This document shows, piece by piece, positions 40,190 through 51,590 of a DNA stretch of 64,000 nt; within the stretch, counting starts at the first letter, position 1; each line of letters begins with the position of its first letter. The stretch comes from Lytechinus pictus. Taxonomy: Eukaryota > Echinodermata > Echinoidea > Temnopleuroida > Toxopneustidae. The DNA is taken from positions 35,334,001 to 35,398,000 of the forward strand of contig NC_087246.1 in assembly GCF_037042905.1 (NCBI RefSeq). The letters run 5' to 3'. Under the pieces are notes generated by a model, which did not search any database, was not told the DNA's origin, and saw only the letters and a list, made by a program, of their open reading frames with translations. The position numbers were made by a program, and so were the translations under genes.

Positions 40190-40350
40190 AAAACTCCAGA
40201 GGAAATATCGGCTAATTACGAATATGATCAGAGCACGGCCAGTCGAAAACAGCCGTTTTATTGATTTTAATTCAAACCACCTATATGTAGTTGGTACAAA
40301 AAAATTTAAAACGGCTGTTTTCGACTCGCCGTACGGCCGCCGTAGAGCAA
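40190..40350. repeat. small inverted repeat (CGGCCAGTCGAAAACAGCCG)
   Basis: CACGGCCAGTCGAAAACAGC at about 40233 and GGCTGTTTTCGACTCGCCGT at about 40314 are inverted, about 60 bp apart, next to CAAATGTGACCAAGGTATAAG. It looks like the end of a dispersed foldback repeat. No gene was seen. Confidence 0.5.
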
Positions 40351-40807
40351 ATGTGACCAAGGTATAAGCAGGAAGAACGAAACGAAAGAAGCGATACCTA
40401 ATATTTGTCATCCTGTTGGTGAAGCTTGTATGAAAGCTGTGTACATAACATACATTTCAATCTTTTGTTTAGTCTCATAAAAACTAAATTTAAAGATCCA
40501 AATTTGAAAACACTTGAAACAAAATAATTTGCAATTTGTGTTTTCATTCTTTCCTTAATTTATTATGATCATCTCAATTGCCAAGTGTGTAATTATTGTA
40601 ATTTAAAATATTGATTTCTTAATAAACACAAATATATATGTGTGTGTTACCGAAAAGGAGGATTTGGTTGTCGATCTATACAAAACCCATATTTTGTTAA
40701 TGAAATCGCACTATACCAGAGTAAAGTCGCCTTTTTAAGTTCTCTTGTCCTCCTATCAAAATACCATGGCCCCGCCTTAAGTAGGTCCATGGATGAACGG
40801 ATGAAAC

Positions 40808-41325
40808 CCCGGGGGGGGGGGCACTCAGTATATAATGCATAGTGGGTATGTGCCGCGGAGGGGACCCCCATTTTTACACTCAAATTTCCGTTCCGAGGCA
40901 TAGCATTTTTGTCTTATCGAGAAAAAGAACAAAGAAAGCCGCTCCAAAGCATAGCATTTTCTTCTTCTCTAGAAAAAAAGAAGAAGAAAAAACCGCTCCA
41001 GGGCTTCGCATATTTTCCGTTACGCCGTTCCGGTCGCAATTTTGGTGAAAAGCGGCCGCAGCTCGCTGTCTAACCATCGCCTCTGCGCTAGCGCCCCCGG
41101 CAGTCGTGCCGTAGCCCAGCTGCATGCACGTTCCATAGGGATGCATACGCATTCGCACACAGGCGACCCGTTCCAATTAAGGACCCCCGTTTTCACAAAC
41201 ATTTGTAGTTCCGAAGCCCGTTCCGAGGACCCTCCTTTTTACAATAAGCCCGCTCCAAGGCCCCCGTTTTTTGTCTCGCCCGCGGCACACCCCCACCACT
41301 TTTTTGGTCGAGTGCCCCCCCCGGG
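40808..41325. mobile_element. CCCGGGG-ended palindromic DNA element with 8-bp target duplication
   Basis: Begins CCCGGGGGGGGGGCACT and ends AGTGCCCCCCCCGGG. The 8-bp direct repeat GATGAAAC flanks it at 40800-40807 and 41326-41333. Inside, GTGCCGCGG near the left end is inverted as CCGCGGCAC at the right. The interior repeats phrases such as CGTTCCGAGG and CCGCTCCA. No coding capacity, 518 bp. Same family as 42779-43240 and 57649-58222. Confidence 0.85.
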
Positions 41326-41710
41326 GATGAAACTCAGATGTGACATATAATTGCGATGCTAGTCATGGCAAGTATGAATCGAAATCTATTGTAATGCTGT
41401 AGTCATCGGAATGTAGCATTTTGAAACTATATATCCAGTGTTGACCTTCTAGCTAGCTAGCAGAGATCGCACTATACCTGAGTAAATCTGAGTTTCAATT
41501 TCACTTTAGGTGGTTTTCTTTGAAATTATATATCCCTCATACACATATACCCGCTTTTATGGGTAAATATTTTCAATTACCATGGACCATCATTAAAAAT
41601 GAGAATTTATTGAATTAAAAGGTAACATTTGAAACTGCTGCTGGCAATAACGTCACAAATTCAAATTTTCAAAAATTCTACCTTTTCATTTTTAATGAAT
41701 TTTTGTCAAA

Positions 41711-42660
41711 CAATCAATCAATCAATTCAATCATTTTATTTTCCACTTTCAATTTCATATTTACAATTTTTGATACAATTGACATAGTAACATATAATCA
41801 CATTTGAAGTACATTTAAAAATTGATAACATTCTAAAATTACAATAGACAATTATCAAATCGAAATATAAATAATTGAAAGGGAGGGAGGGCTAACTGAT
41901 AAGCAGAGCTTGTATAATGCAGGCCCCCCTAATGTTGTAATTACGTGTTTATAGCAACTGAATTGCTCTTTTGTAAAAAACAAACAAACAAACAAATAAC
42001 AATATTTACATTATGTAATATATACATTATAATACAAATCATATGCATCATATTAAAAAAATATATGAATCATTCATAGTGTATACAAATTATTAAAGGT
42101 TTCCTACTTAGCTATGAAGGCTTAATTTGTAATTGATGAATTAAATATTTAGTATTAATTCGGGAGAAATGATTTAAGTCGTTTTTTGAACATTTGTATA
42201 GAATTGCTTTGTTTTATATCAATTGTAAAATAATTCCATAGCTTAGGACCCATAAAAATAAACCTTTTTTGAGCAAATGATGTTCTGTTCAGTGGTAAAT
42301 GAAAAGAGTTTGCTTGGCGAGTGAAGTGACTATGAATCGAACTATTTTTAAAAAACATATCAATTAGAGGCAAAGGTAGTTGTTTAGTATTAAGCTTGAA
42401 CATAAACTGTCCAAGTTGAAAAGTGTACAGTTCTTTAATTTTCAGAATTTTATTTTTCAAGAATAGATTATTTGAATGTGCCCGGAAATCTGCATTATTT
42501 ATTACACGAATAGCTCTTTTTTGCAATATAAATAGTTTATCGATCAGCCAAATTGTTGCATTACCCCAAGCAATAAGTCCATAATTTAAGTAAGGGAGGA
42601 TTAATGTAGAATACAAGGATAACATAATAGTGTGTGGTAACAATTGTTCTCTATTTTCTT
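41711..42660 (-). mobile_element. 5'-truncated LINE (CR1-like) with intact C-terminal frame and (TGAT)n tail
   Basis: On the minus strand a frame of about 160 codons (42155-42643) reads YSTLILPYLNYGLIAWGN, LFILQKRAIRVI, FLKNKILKIKELYTFQLGQF, ending FKKRLKSFLPN and a stop. These are the C-terminal blocks of CR1/L2-type LINE proteins. About 440 bp of 3' untranslated sequence ends AATAAAATGATTGAATTGAT with further GATT repeats near 41715. No polymerase domain remains. Confidence 0.8.
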
Positions 42661-42778
42661 ATTAAAACAGTCATGACTTACCTCTTAAAATTTGATTTAT
42701 TTTTCTGAATAGTCTTTTCACTTCAATATTGAAGATTCCTGAATGTGCTAAAGAGCAAAGTTTATGTGTCACTATAAT

Positions 42779-43240
42779 CTGGGGGGGGGGGGAGGGGGCA
42801 GTAAAATTTATTGCTGTACACAAGCGTGGCCACATTATTTCTGAACACCCCCTAAACGAGTTTTTCTCTGTGTGCAAAATAACCCCCCAAAACAAGTTTT
42901 TCGCGGACTTTATTTACACATTTTGGCCCCTAAACAAGTTGTCGCCAGAATATGACCCCGGGGAAAAAGCTTGGGAAAAAATACCCTAAACACGTTTGGC
43001 TAGTCTAAAAAAAAGGTTTGGAAAAAAAAACATACCCTAAATACGTTTGACCCTGCGATTGACCCTGCGATTGACCATTGACCAGTCTTTCAAAACTACC
43101 CCTTTTTTAAAAAATCGGTGTTTTTGATACCCTTAATGAGTGCACGCGCGGCCCGCGTCCAAATCTGAAAAATCACTCCTTTAAACACGTTTTTTTTTTT
43201 TGGTCACGCGTGTGCACAGCAATATATTTGACTCCCCCGG
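42779..43240. mobile_element. CCCGGGG-family palindromic DNA element with 8-bp target duplication
   Basis: Begins CTGGGGGGGGGGGGAGGGGG and ends TTTGACTCCCCCGG, flanked exactly by ACTATAAT (42771-42778, 43241-43248). Subterminal GCTGTACACAAGCGTGGCCA and GGTCACGCGTGTGCACAGC are inverted. The interior repeats CCCTAAACACGTTT-like phrases, as in 57649-58222. It has inserted directly upstream of the truncated LINE. Confidence 0.85.
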
Positions 43241-43299
43241 ACTATAATTTACATGGTACAAATAAAAACAGGGATGTATCTAGCTGTTGCTGCTGTGTT

Positions 43300-44200
43300 G
43301 AAAGTCATTTCAGATATTCTATGTTGGTCACCATCTGCAATAGGCCCTAAACACTAAATTTAAATCATCACCTGCGCAACTGAAATTTTGCAAATTGGAT
43401 CTCGTTTCTCATCTCAGTTTATACATAAAGTATTGCACTGGTCTGTGATGAACATTTTGATTTCGGAGATCTCCTGAGCGTAGCGACAAAAGTATTTATA
43501 CCTATTTATATTAACCCAAGGTAAATAGTAAATGGGACAAATAATCTGAAGGACAACGTAACACAATATATTTACTCACACACACACTTCACAACAATGA
43601 CTATATAGATAACTTACTCATTCTTGACTCATACATGTGTAACAACGGTGTCCCTCTCTGAGCAGATTCCAGAGAACTGTACTTCTATTTTCTTTTTGGT
43701 GGGATACATTCGATGTTTTCCTGTCCAGTTTCAATTCCTTGAAGTTACCGACATGATCACGATCTCTTAAACGGAAACTCAAGTGTGAATGTTTGGGTCG
43801 TAGAGAGTCATAAACTGTTTTATATAACTGTCATTGAAACTGCATCCCTTAGTACAGTCCTTCACTGAGACGACATGCAATTAACGCAGGGACCTGTTTC
43901 GATCTGAGTGTCTCGCTCCAGTAAACCGACTCAATGCTTATTTCAATTCGAATTCATTATTCTTTCTGTTTGCACTCTATTATTCATCAGCACCAGGTAT
44001 TCACGGACTGCTGACAGACTTTGAAAGACTTCAGTAAACCGAGGATTTGTTTACATATTTTTTTTTGTGAGTGTCCTTGTTTTTTGTTGTTCTTTCAAAG
44101 TATATTTTTAGCACCACTGGAAAAACCATGATAATGACACTACGTAATCACTGTTTAACAATCAATGTAAACATCAATGAATTTCGCAGTGGCCAGTACG
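43300..44200. other. no gene recognised
   Basis: AT-rich DNA. A donor-like GAATGA|GTAAGTTATC on the minus strand at about 43617 could end an untranslated exon of the receptor gene, but no acceptor or frame supports it. Confidence 0.4.
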
Positions 44201-44213
44201 ATGGAAACAATTT

Positions 44214-44215
<2 letters not shown>

Positions 44216-44259
<44 letters not shown>

Positions 44260-47200
44260 GAAAAAAAATGACAAGACGATTTGACGCTGCTGAAAGACCA
44301 CAATTTATTCCAAGCTTTCGGCTTCAAGCCTTCTTCTATACAAAAAGTCGAATAAAACATATCGATAGTACAAAAGGAACCACAGAGGTGAATTATCGGA
44401 TGGTCTAATACCACTTGGTCTACTTATTAGTTCGTCCAACTTCACATAGTCTAAACTCATTTAGTCTACAACCAGTTCGTCTAATATCCAATTCGTCTAA
44501 TTCCCACTTGGTCTAATATCCAATTTGTCTAATTTCCATTTGGGCTAATAACCAGTTGGGCTAATTTTCACTTGGTCTAATATCCAATTCGTCTAATTCC
44601 CACTTGGTCTAATATCCAATTAGTCTAATCAGCAGTTGGGCTAAAACCATTTAGTCTAATTTCCAGTTGGTCTAACAACACTTGGTCTAATTTCCACTTC
44701 GGCTAATTTCCATTTAGTCTAATTTCCACTTGGTCTAATATCCAATTGGTCTAATGACCACTTGGTCCAATAGCCAATTGGTCTAATACCCAGTTGGGCT
44801 AATCGTCACTTGGTCTAATTTTCATTTGGTCTACATGTAATTCACACTTGGTCTAATGTCCATTTATTCTAACATAACATCATTCATTATTATTTATTTG
44901 ATCTAGCATTAAATATGGTAGTGGATAAATACCATGCATCAGTTAATACATGTCGCCAGGATCCGGAGGGGTAGAGCCGGGGTAGGGCTGGTGGGTGCAA
45001 AACCTCACCGTGAAGGACTATCGATGACGAGATAGTAGCTCATCAAATGAATTATTCTAATCATATATAATTCGTATAATTAGGCCTACATATCGATTAT
45101 ATAGATGATGATGAAAATGATAACATACTCATAATCATTACATCACCGCATGCACATTTACAGAACAATAATTTGGGGACCGTGTAGCTTATAATGGTCG
45201 AATGGCGGGGTTTAACCAGAATAACATTATTATTAAGAAAGGAACGAAAATATAATGTAATTGATTATCTGGTAAACATGTTTATGCCTCTTTTAGATCA
45301 TTGCTTTCCGCCATTACGGACAAAACTTGAACTTGACGGAAAATAAGCAATAGCTATGCAGTTTGGGGATTCCAAAAGTTACAAAGCCATTAGATGATGT
45401 AATTTTGTTACAAATATTTTGTTTAGTTATTCCAATAGTTAGTTTAGAGGCAAATAACAGACAAGTTAGATAGAGTTTGATAACACTATACAGGTTTATT
45501 GGGTTAGCTGCGACAACATCACTGCGACCATCTTGGTAGCCTCCATATAGACGTGTTAATAACATAGTATAGTCTACGTTTGCAGACCTTTATCAGTTAT
45601 CACCACTGTAGTCATTCATCTTCTTCTCATTCTGTTTTTTGTTCTACTTCTTCGCCTCCTCCTTAAAATGGACTGAAAGGTTTCCCAGCCCATCAAGGAA
45701 ATCAAGGAAATAAGGGATTTTTAAAATGTTTTTCCAGTCATGGAAAAATCAGGGAATTGCCTCAATTTAAATCAGGGGAAAATGCCTCAAATGAGGGTAA
45801 AATCAGGGAATTTTGATCTGCCCAAAGTCGAAAGCACGATAGTCAGTCAGACTCTGTTATATTTTGTTGTATATTAAAACAACATTCATTGAATGACATG
45901 TTAAGATGTTTTTTAGTGTAGCCTCTTGTACTTCAGTACAAGTATAGGCCTACTGGTACATATAATTAAAAATAATAATAGGCCTACATGTATATACAAA
46001 ATAATAATACATGTAATTCACTGCAGCAACTTAGAAAACACGAGAGACTGGGAATGCGTTTAGATAATTATCAGGGAATTTTTAAACATCTTCAGAGAAA
46101 AATCAGGGATTTTGGTTTTCTTGAAAAGCTGGGAACCCTGTTTGGGTTAAGCCAGCCGGTAACTATCTACAGTAGATCATATACAATAATATGGCGTTAT
46201 TTTACAGAAAAATAGCAAAATTTATTGTTTTTCCCCAAAACCTTCAAAAATCCCCTGAAACAGACAAAAAATCCCCAAAGTTTGTTTAATCCCCAAATAA
46301 TTTTTTTTCATCTCCACAGGCTTTTGAAAATCCCCATATTTTTCAAAATTTGGGGATGGAAATATAGTCACTCTAGTCTAACTGTACTCCAATATCGAGG
46401 GGCGCGCGTGTGAAGATTCAAAGCCGGCGCGCGGAAAGTAACTTGAAAAATTTCACCAGAAAATTGAAAACAAGTAACCTTGCAAACTTTACAAATTAGA
46501 CCAAGTGGCATGTAGACGAAATGAATGTTAGACTATCTGGAAATTAGACGAAATGGAAATTAGCCGAAATGGAAATTAGACCAACTGCACATTAGACCAA
46601 CTGAATAATGGACCAAGTGAGGATTAGACCAACTGCAATATAGACCAAGTGAATGATGGACCAAGTGAGGATTAGACCAACTGGTATTAGACCAACTAGT
46701 ATTAGACCAACTGACTATTAGACGAACTGATATTAGACCAAATACAATTAGACCAAGTGACAATTAGACCAAGTAACGATTAGCCAAACTGGGCATTAGA
46801 CCAAGTGGCTATTTGAACAAGTGGTCATTAGACCATTAGACCAAGTGGTCATTAGACCAATTGGCTATTAGACCAAGTGGTCATTAGACTAATTGGCTAT
46901 TAGACCAAGTGGTCATTAGACCAAAATAATATTGGACTAAGTGGGTTTAGCCCGAATGTTGTTAGACCATCTGATGATTAGACCAAGTGATATTAGACCA
47001 TCCGTCAGTAAACCGCAACAGATAGGCCTATACATGTATGTACATATATAATAACATATATAATAACAACGTCGTATATAATATATACATGAATGTATGT
47101 CTTAATGTGTCGTGTGTTCGGTTTCTTGTGTGATATAGTGTAAGTGCAATAGAGTGTGCCTTAAGTTAATTGAATCGGAAAGTATATGGTCGAGGTGGAT

Positions 47201-47470
47201 TATAGGTCATTTAACGTTACATTGTTATCTTATAAAATAAAATATTCATGTCTATGAAATTTGTAATTATATATGTTGTTATTATATCTGTACATCCATG
47301 TATAGGCATATCTGTTGCTCCTTTTGAACAATTGATATGCTTCATTCGATTTTTGTTTATATAGAATCCATGAAGAAGGCTTGAAGCCGTAAGCTTGGAA
47401 TAAATTGTGGTCTATCAGCAACGTCAAATCGTCTTGTCATTTTTTCGTCTACGTATTTGGTACAAGACAC
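44216..47470. mobile_element. 3.2-kb foldback (TU-like) element with long terminal inverted repeats of 16-bp units
   Basis: Both ends start at (TA)n followed by the same block in opposite orientation: ATGACAAGACGATTTGACG, CACAATTTATTCCAAGCTTTC, GGCTTCAAGCCTTCTTC at 44265-44340 and its inverse at 47365-47447. Inside come arrays of a 16-bp unit, consensus GGTCTAATNNCCANTT, at 44400-44880 and the inverted unit (ATTAGACCAAGTGG) at 46490-47005. The unique centre (44880-46490) has no recognised gene. Sea urchin TU elements are foldback transposons whose arms contain short tandem repeats; the resemblance is from memory. Confidence 0.8.
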
Positions 47471-47494
47471 AGATATATATATATATATATATAT

Positions 47495-47590
47495 AAATGT
47501 GTGAAATTGTTCTCTTCATCCATTTTTTTCACAAAATATTTAAATAAAAGAGTTGCCAAAGCTGTTGTACATGTATAATTTCACACATTT
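47495..47590. repeat. 96-bp palindrome-ended dispersed repeat next to (TA)n
   Basis: Left end AAATGTGTGAAATT and right end AATTTCACACATTT are inverted copies. The core (TTCACAAAATATTTAAATAA, GAGTTGCCAAAGCTGTTGTA) is the inverse of the one at about 11110-11185, with relatives at 54045-54100 and 54195-54240. All copies touch TA or TG repeats. Confidence 0.7.
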
Positions 47591-47770
47591 GTATACTTTC
47601 TCCTATACGTGTACTGTATCGAAGCAATAGCTTTGATCCAGCTGAGGCATGGCGGCTTTTCATTGTTCAAAACCAAGCTACACCCGACAAAGGAAATTAT
47701 AATTGGTATAGTGGTGAAAATCTGTCTATCTGACGGTCAATCGGATCGGGGTCGCCCTTGCCACTAACCC

Positions 47771-47840
47771 GTCTCTGTGGTCTAGTGGTTAAGGCACCGG
47801 CGTTCAAAGCTGGGGGCCCGGGTTGATTCCCGGCAGATAC
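47771..47840 (+). pseudogene. tRNA-like sequence (SINE head or tRNA pseudogene)
   Basis: 70 nt that fold almost completely as a tRNA: acceptor GTCTCTG/CAGATAC (one mismatch), D arm with the A box TGGTCTAGTGG, anticodon stem CCGGC/GCTGG with loop GTTCAAA (nominal anticodon UCA), and T stem CCGGG/CCCGG. The T loop is TTGATT, one base short of TTCGATT, so the B box is damaged. Sequence style is closest to tRNA-Glu/Asp. The A-box context and the non-tRNA continuation (TTTTTCGGCATCACC) suggest a tRNA-derived SINE rather than a working tRNA. Confidence 0.65.
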
Positions 47841-47940
47841 ATTTTTCGGCATCACCAATTTTTCCAAAGGGCAGATAGCTCTGGAGAACCTTGATTTAAG
47901 CTACGCCTACCATTGTTCTCTTTATCCATTTCTTTCACAA

Positions 47941-48040
47941 TATATATATATATATATACTTGGAATATACAGAGAGATCCTTTTATTGCGAGCTTTCGCC
48001 ACACTGCCCATCATCAGACCAACATTACTGGAACATCAAC
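47941..48040 (-). ncRNA. degenerate hammerhead-like motif next to (TA)n
   Basis: On the minus strand 48017-47994 reads CTGATGA, a 13-nt spacer (TGGGCAGTGTGGC), then GAAA. The core strings are intact but the spacer has no good helix II, so this copy is probably inactive. A (TA)n tract is at 47941-47958. Confidence 0.2.
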
Positions 48041-48645
48041 AAAGATTTAATTGCGAAATTATTTTTGTGTATACATGTGGATCAAAAAGTTTGTTTGACT
48101 ATTAAGATCAATAACTATAAGGTTACACGGGCCTAATTACAACTGGCAGGCAAAAGATATTCATTCGAGCCAACCCATTCTCAATATTTAGATTTGAAAT
48201 TGCTGATTGACAAAAATAGTAAGATTAAACGAGAACTTACCTGTTTGAAGCTTAATTGTTATTTTATAAGTAATGTAAGGGGAGATATTACGTCACAATG
48301 AGAGAGCCCGCCAGTGAGCGCACGAGGTCTTGACTTCAATCTTAGAAGCAAAATTCAGACCGTGACATCTGTAGCAACGGAAAAGGAAGATTACTGAAAC
48401 TTAACCTGTTTGACAACCACTCAGGGTGGGAGGGAGGGGACGTAATACCTCCCCTTACATTACTTATAAAATAACAATTAAACTTCAAACAGGTAAGTTC
48501 TCGTTTAATCTTACTATTTTATGACGTAATGACGTTGAGAATTACGTCACGATGAGAGGTTCGAAGCCAGATGTCACGATCTGACCAGAATGTATAAAAA
48601 ACAAACAAGATTTTTTCATAGAAAAAATACCTGAAAACCATCGTT

Positions 48646-49649
48646 TCATGCACATTGTCCAATCACTGCTGATGCAAAATCTGCTTGATGCACACTTGTC
48701 TTAGAGCTTTCCTTTGGCTTGTTATAGTACTTGTGGAAAGTCTTTTCATTTGACCACCCTGCTTGATCAAGTATCAGTTTGACTGGTAAATTTGCACTGT
48801 TAGCAGCCGATGAAGCTGCAGCCCTCGTGGAGTGGGCCTTATACACGTCTGTATTGATTCCAGCTGCAGCCATAGTTTGCTTAATCCACCTGGAAATGGT
48901 TGCTGCAGTGACACGTTTGTGTGGTTTCTGGTACTAATGAAAAGGGCACGTTCCTGCCCCCGAATTTTTTCAGTTCTCAAAATGTACTCCTTTAGGTAGT
49001 GAACAATGCACAGCCTTCTGTCAGGAGCATAAGCTTTAAGTTTCAATACATAGTCTGCTTTCCCTGGTCTGTCTTTTTTAAGTAGCTCCTTAAACTGAAA
49101 AAGGATCACACTGCCTTTCATGACCATGTTGTCCAAATTAAGAAGGTGCAAGGACTGTACACGTTGGGCCGACAGTAAGGCAATCAGCATGCACAGCTTT
49201 AGAGTCAATGCTCTCAAATTCAGTACACTTCTTGGAGATAGGTTTCGAAGGTAGTCTAAGACTGGGGACACATCCCAGACTTCCTTATATCTGGATTGTG
49301 GTGGTCTTTTGTTGAAAACACCTCTCATAAATCTGCTGATAATTGGGTGATTTCCAATATTATATTTGTCATCGTTTAAGATTAAGAAGGATGAAAGAGC
49401 ACTCCTCGCTTGATTAATAACACTGTAGCCCGATGATCCATCAAAGAAAAGTTCGCTTAAGAAGTCTAAAACATATCTAACTGCAGTCTGAACACAACTT
49501 GTGTTTTTCCTGTCACAGAAAGCTTTCCATTTACGGATATAAACTCCATACTGTTTCTTAGTAGAAAGCCTCCACGAGGCCGATATTAGAGTCATTGTTC
49601 TGTCGCTTAGTCCTTTTCTTTCCCATGCATCGGACAAAGCCTGCAACAT
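48646..49649 (-). pseudogene. DIRS tyrosine recombinase, one frameshift
   Basis: N-terminal part (from 49649): SWRLSTKKQYGVYIRKWKAF, YSVINQARSALSSF, MLIALLSAQRVQSLHLLNL, which supplies the first catalytic Arg. After a frameshift at about 48880-48930 the C-terminal part reads INTDVYKAHSTRAAASSAAN (the HxxR motif) and GWSNEKTFHKYYNKP (the catalytic Tyr). All four catalytic residues are present across the two frames. The enzyme would have joined circular DNA into the genome, in place of a DDE integrase. Confidence 0.85.
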
Positions 49650-49699
49650 AAATGATCAAGACAATGATTAAATGGATGAGGCTCATGTGTAACTGGGTT

Positions 49700-51590
49700 A
49701 ACCAAGAGTGAATATGATTTAGGTATGAACATAGGCTCCCCAAGTGTCATGTTCATTAGGACTGGGAACCATGGTTGAGAGGGCCAGTTGGGGACGACAA
49801 TAAGTCCCATAGCTTTGTCATTACGTATTTTCTGTATACATTTTGAAACAAGGCAAAATGGGGGGAATGCATAGAAAAAGAAACTGCCCCAGTTCACAGA
49901 GAAAGCATCTGTGGCCTCAGCCCCGGGTCTGCTGACCATGACATATACCTCTCAAGTTGTTTGTTAAGTCTAGATGCAAACAGGTCAATATCTGGTAACC
50001 CAAACCTATTGACAATAATAGCGAACACTTTTGTGTCTAGCATCCACTCTGTTCTGTCATTGAATTTTCGGGAAAGAGTGTCGGCTTCCACATTTAGTTT
50101 CCCAGGTAGGTGGGATGCAGTAACCCAAATATTGTGCATAATGCACCAGCTCCTTATTTCTTGAGCTGCTCTATTGCAGTCCCTGGATTTGGTTGATTGG
50201 TTCCCCCCATATTATTGAGGTAGGCAACTGCTGTGGTGTTATCTAGGCGAAGTAAGATATGAGTGTCATGCAAATGAGAGCAGAGGGCTTTCAGGCCTAA
50301 CCCAGCTGCCAGCGTCTCAAGGTAGTTTAACCACTAGAATTTGCCATTCGAATTTCATCATTACTCCATCTACCACCGGTAGAATGAGTGAGGTCAGTTG
50401 CTCCCCACCCCAATCCACTTGCATCAGTTCGCAGTTCAAGGGAGGGACTTTCCCTTCCAATGGGGGCAAACACCGACTCAATATTGGAAAGCCACCATTT
50501 GAGATCCCCTTTGGCCTCATGAGATAAGACCATCTTTCTATCAAAGTGACCTTTGTTGAACCTCAGTGCCCTAACCTTATCCATTTCCAGAGCTCTATAG
50601 TGTAGGGGTCCAAACTGGGCAGCAGGAAATGTGGCTACGAGTTTACCTATTACCCTGGCAACTCTTCTAATTGTAGGTTCATTGGAATTGAGAAGATCAA
50701 GACATGTTTGAAAAATATCCTGGACTTTCGTGATGGGGAGTCGAATTTCCATTTTTATGGTGTCAAGTTCAAACCCTAGGAATTGCAATTTAGTTGTGGG
50801 AGTTAAGACTGATTTGTCTGGATGAACCAAAAAACCCAAATTTAGTTAGCAGATCAGTAGTGGCACTCGTGACCCTTTCTGACTTTTCCAGACTATTTCC
50901 CATGATTAAAGTATCATCCAGGTATCCTACAACAACATGCCCTGCTTTTCTCAGATGTGCGAAAACAGGCTTCAAAATTTTTGTGAAAAGTCTTAGTGCA
51001 GTGCTGAGACCATTGGGCAGAACCTTGAACTGCCAAACTGATTTGTTCCAAATGAATTTCAAGAATTTTCTGTGCTTGGGGTGGATTGGCACTGAGTAAT
51101 TGGCATCCCGGAGGTCGACTGAGGTGAGCATACAGTTAGGGGTTAAGAGATGAGCAGCAGTGTGAACGTTATCCATTTTAAATGATGGTAATTGAGAAAT
51201 TTGTTAAGGTCTGAGAGATCTAGAATGATACGAATGCCACCACTCTTTTTTGGTCTGGAGAAGATGTTGGAGATAAATTCTCCCTCTTCGTGAAAGGTGG
51301 CTTCAATGACCCCTTTATCTCGTAAGACCTGAATTTCATTGTTTATTTTATTAAAATCCTCACAGCCACGTCTATATTTGACAGGTGGATCTTGCTGTGA
51401 GGGGATTGCTGCAAACTCTATCTCATAACCCTGAACTGCGTTCAAAATAAAAGGGTCAGATGTTAATTTACACCATTCTTGGTAATGCTCTTTCAGTCGG
51501 CCTCCGACTGCTTTCTTTTCCTCACAATTAGTGGGTACATAATTTTGAGAGGCACTTACCTCTTTGTTTTCTGCTTTGTGAGCTATTTCC
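49700..51590 (-). pseudogene. DIRS reverse transcriptase and RNase H, frameshifted
   Basis: On the minus strand: GVIEATFHEEGEFISNIFSR, KKSGGIRIILDLSDLNKF, then a frame change near 51180, SVDLRDANYSVPIHP, FKVLPNGLSTALRLFTKILK and the active site VVGYLDDTLIMGNS (YLDD). A second frame change near 50830 leads to KLQFLGFELDTIKM and the RNase H part ELRTDASGLGWGA. After a stop at about 50335 comes LRLDNTTAVAYLNNMGG, SHLPGKLNVEADTLSR and DIDLFASRLNKQL, then WGSFFFYAFPPF and VPNWPSQPWFPVL. Order and motifs match DIRS polymerases. Three or more disruptions make it non-functional. Confidence 0.85.

Noticed and set aside
40109-40411. 100-aa minus frame
   Set aside because: Overlaps a dispersed inverted repeat (CGGCCAGTCGAAAACAGC) and shows no domain or splice support.
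46560-46763. Open frame rich in SWSNTSWSNPHLVH
   Set aside because: It is the translation of the inverted 16-bp repeat arm of the foldback element; a 16-bp period read in three frames gives this pseudo-repeat.
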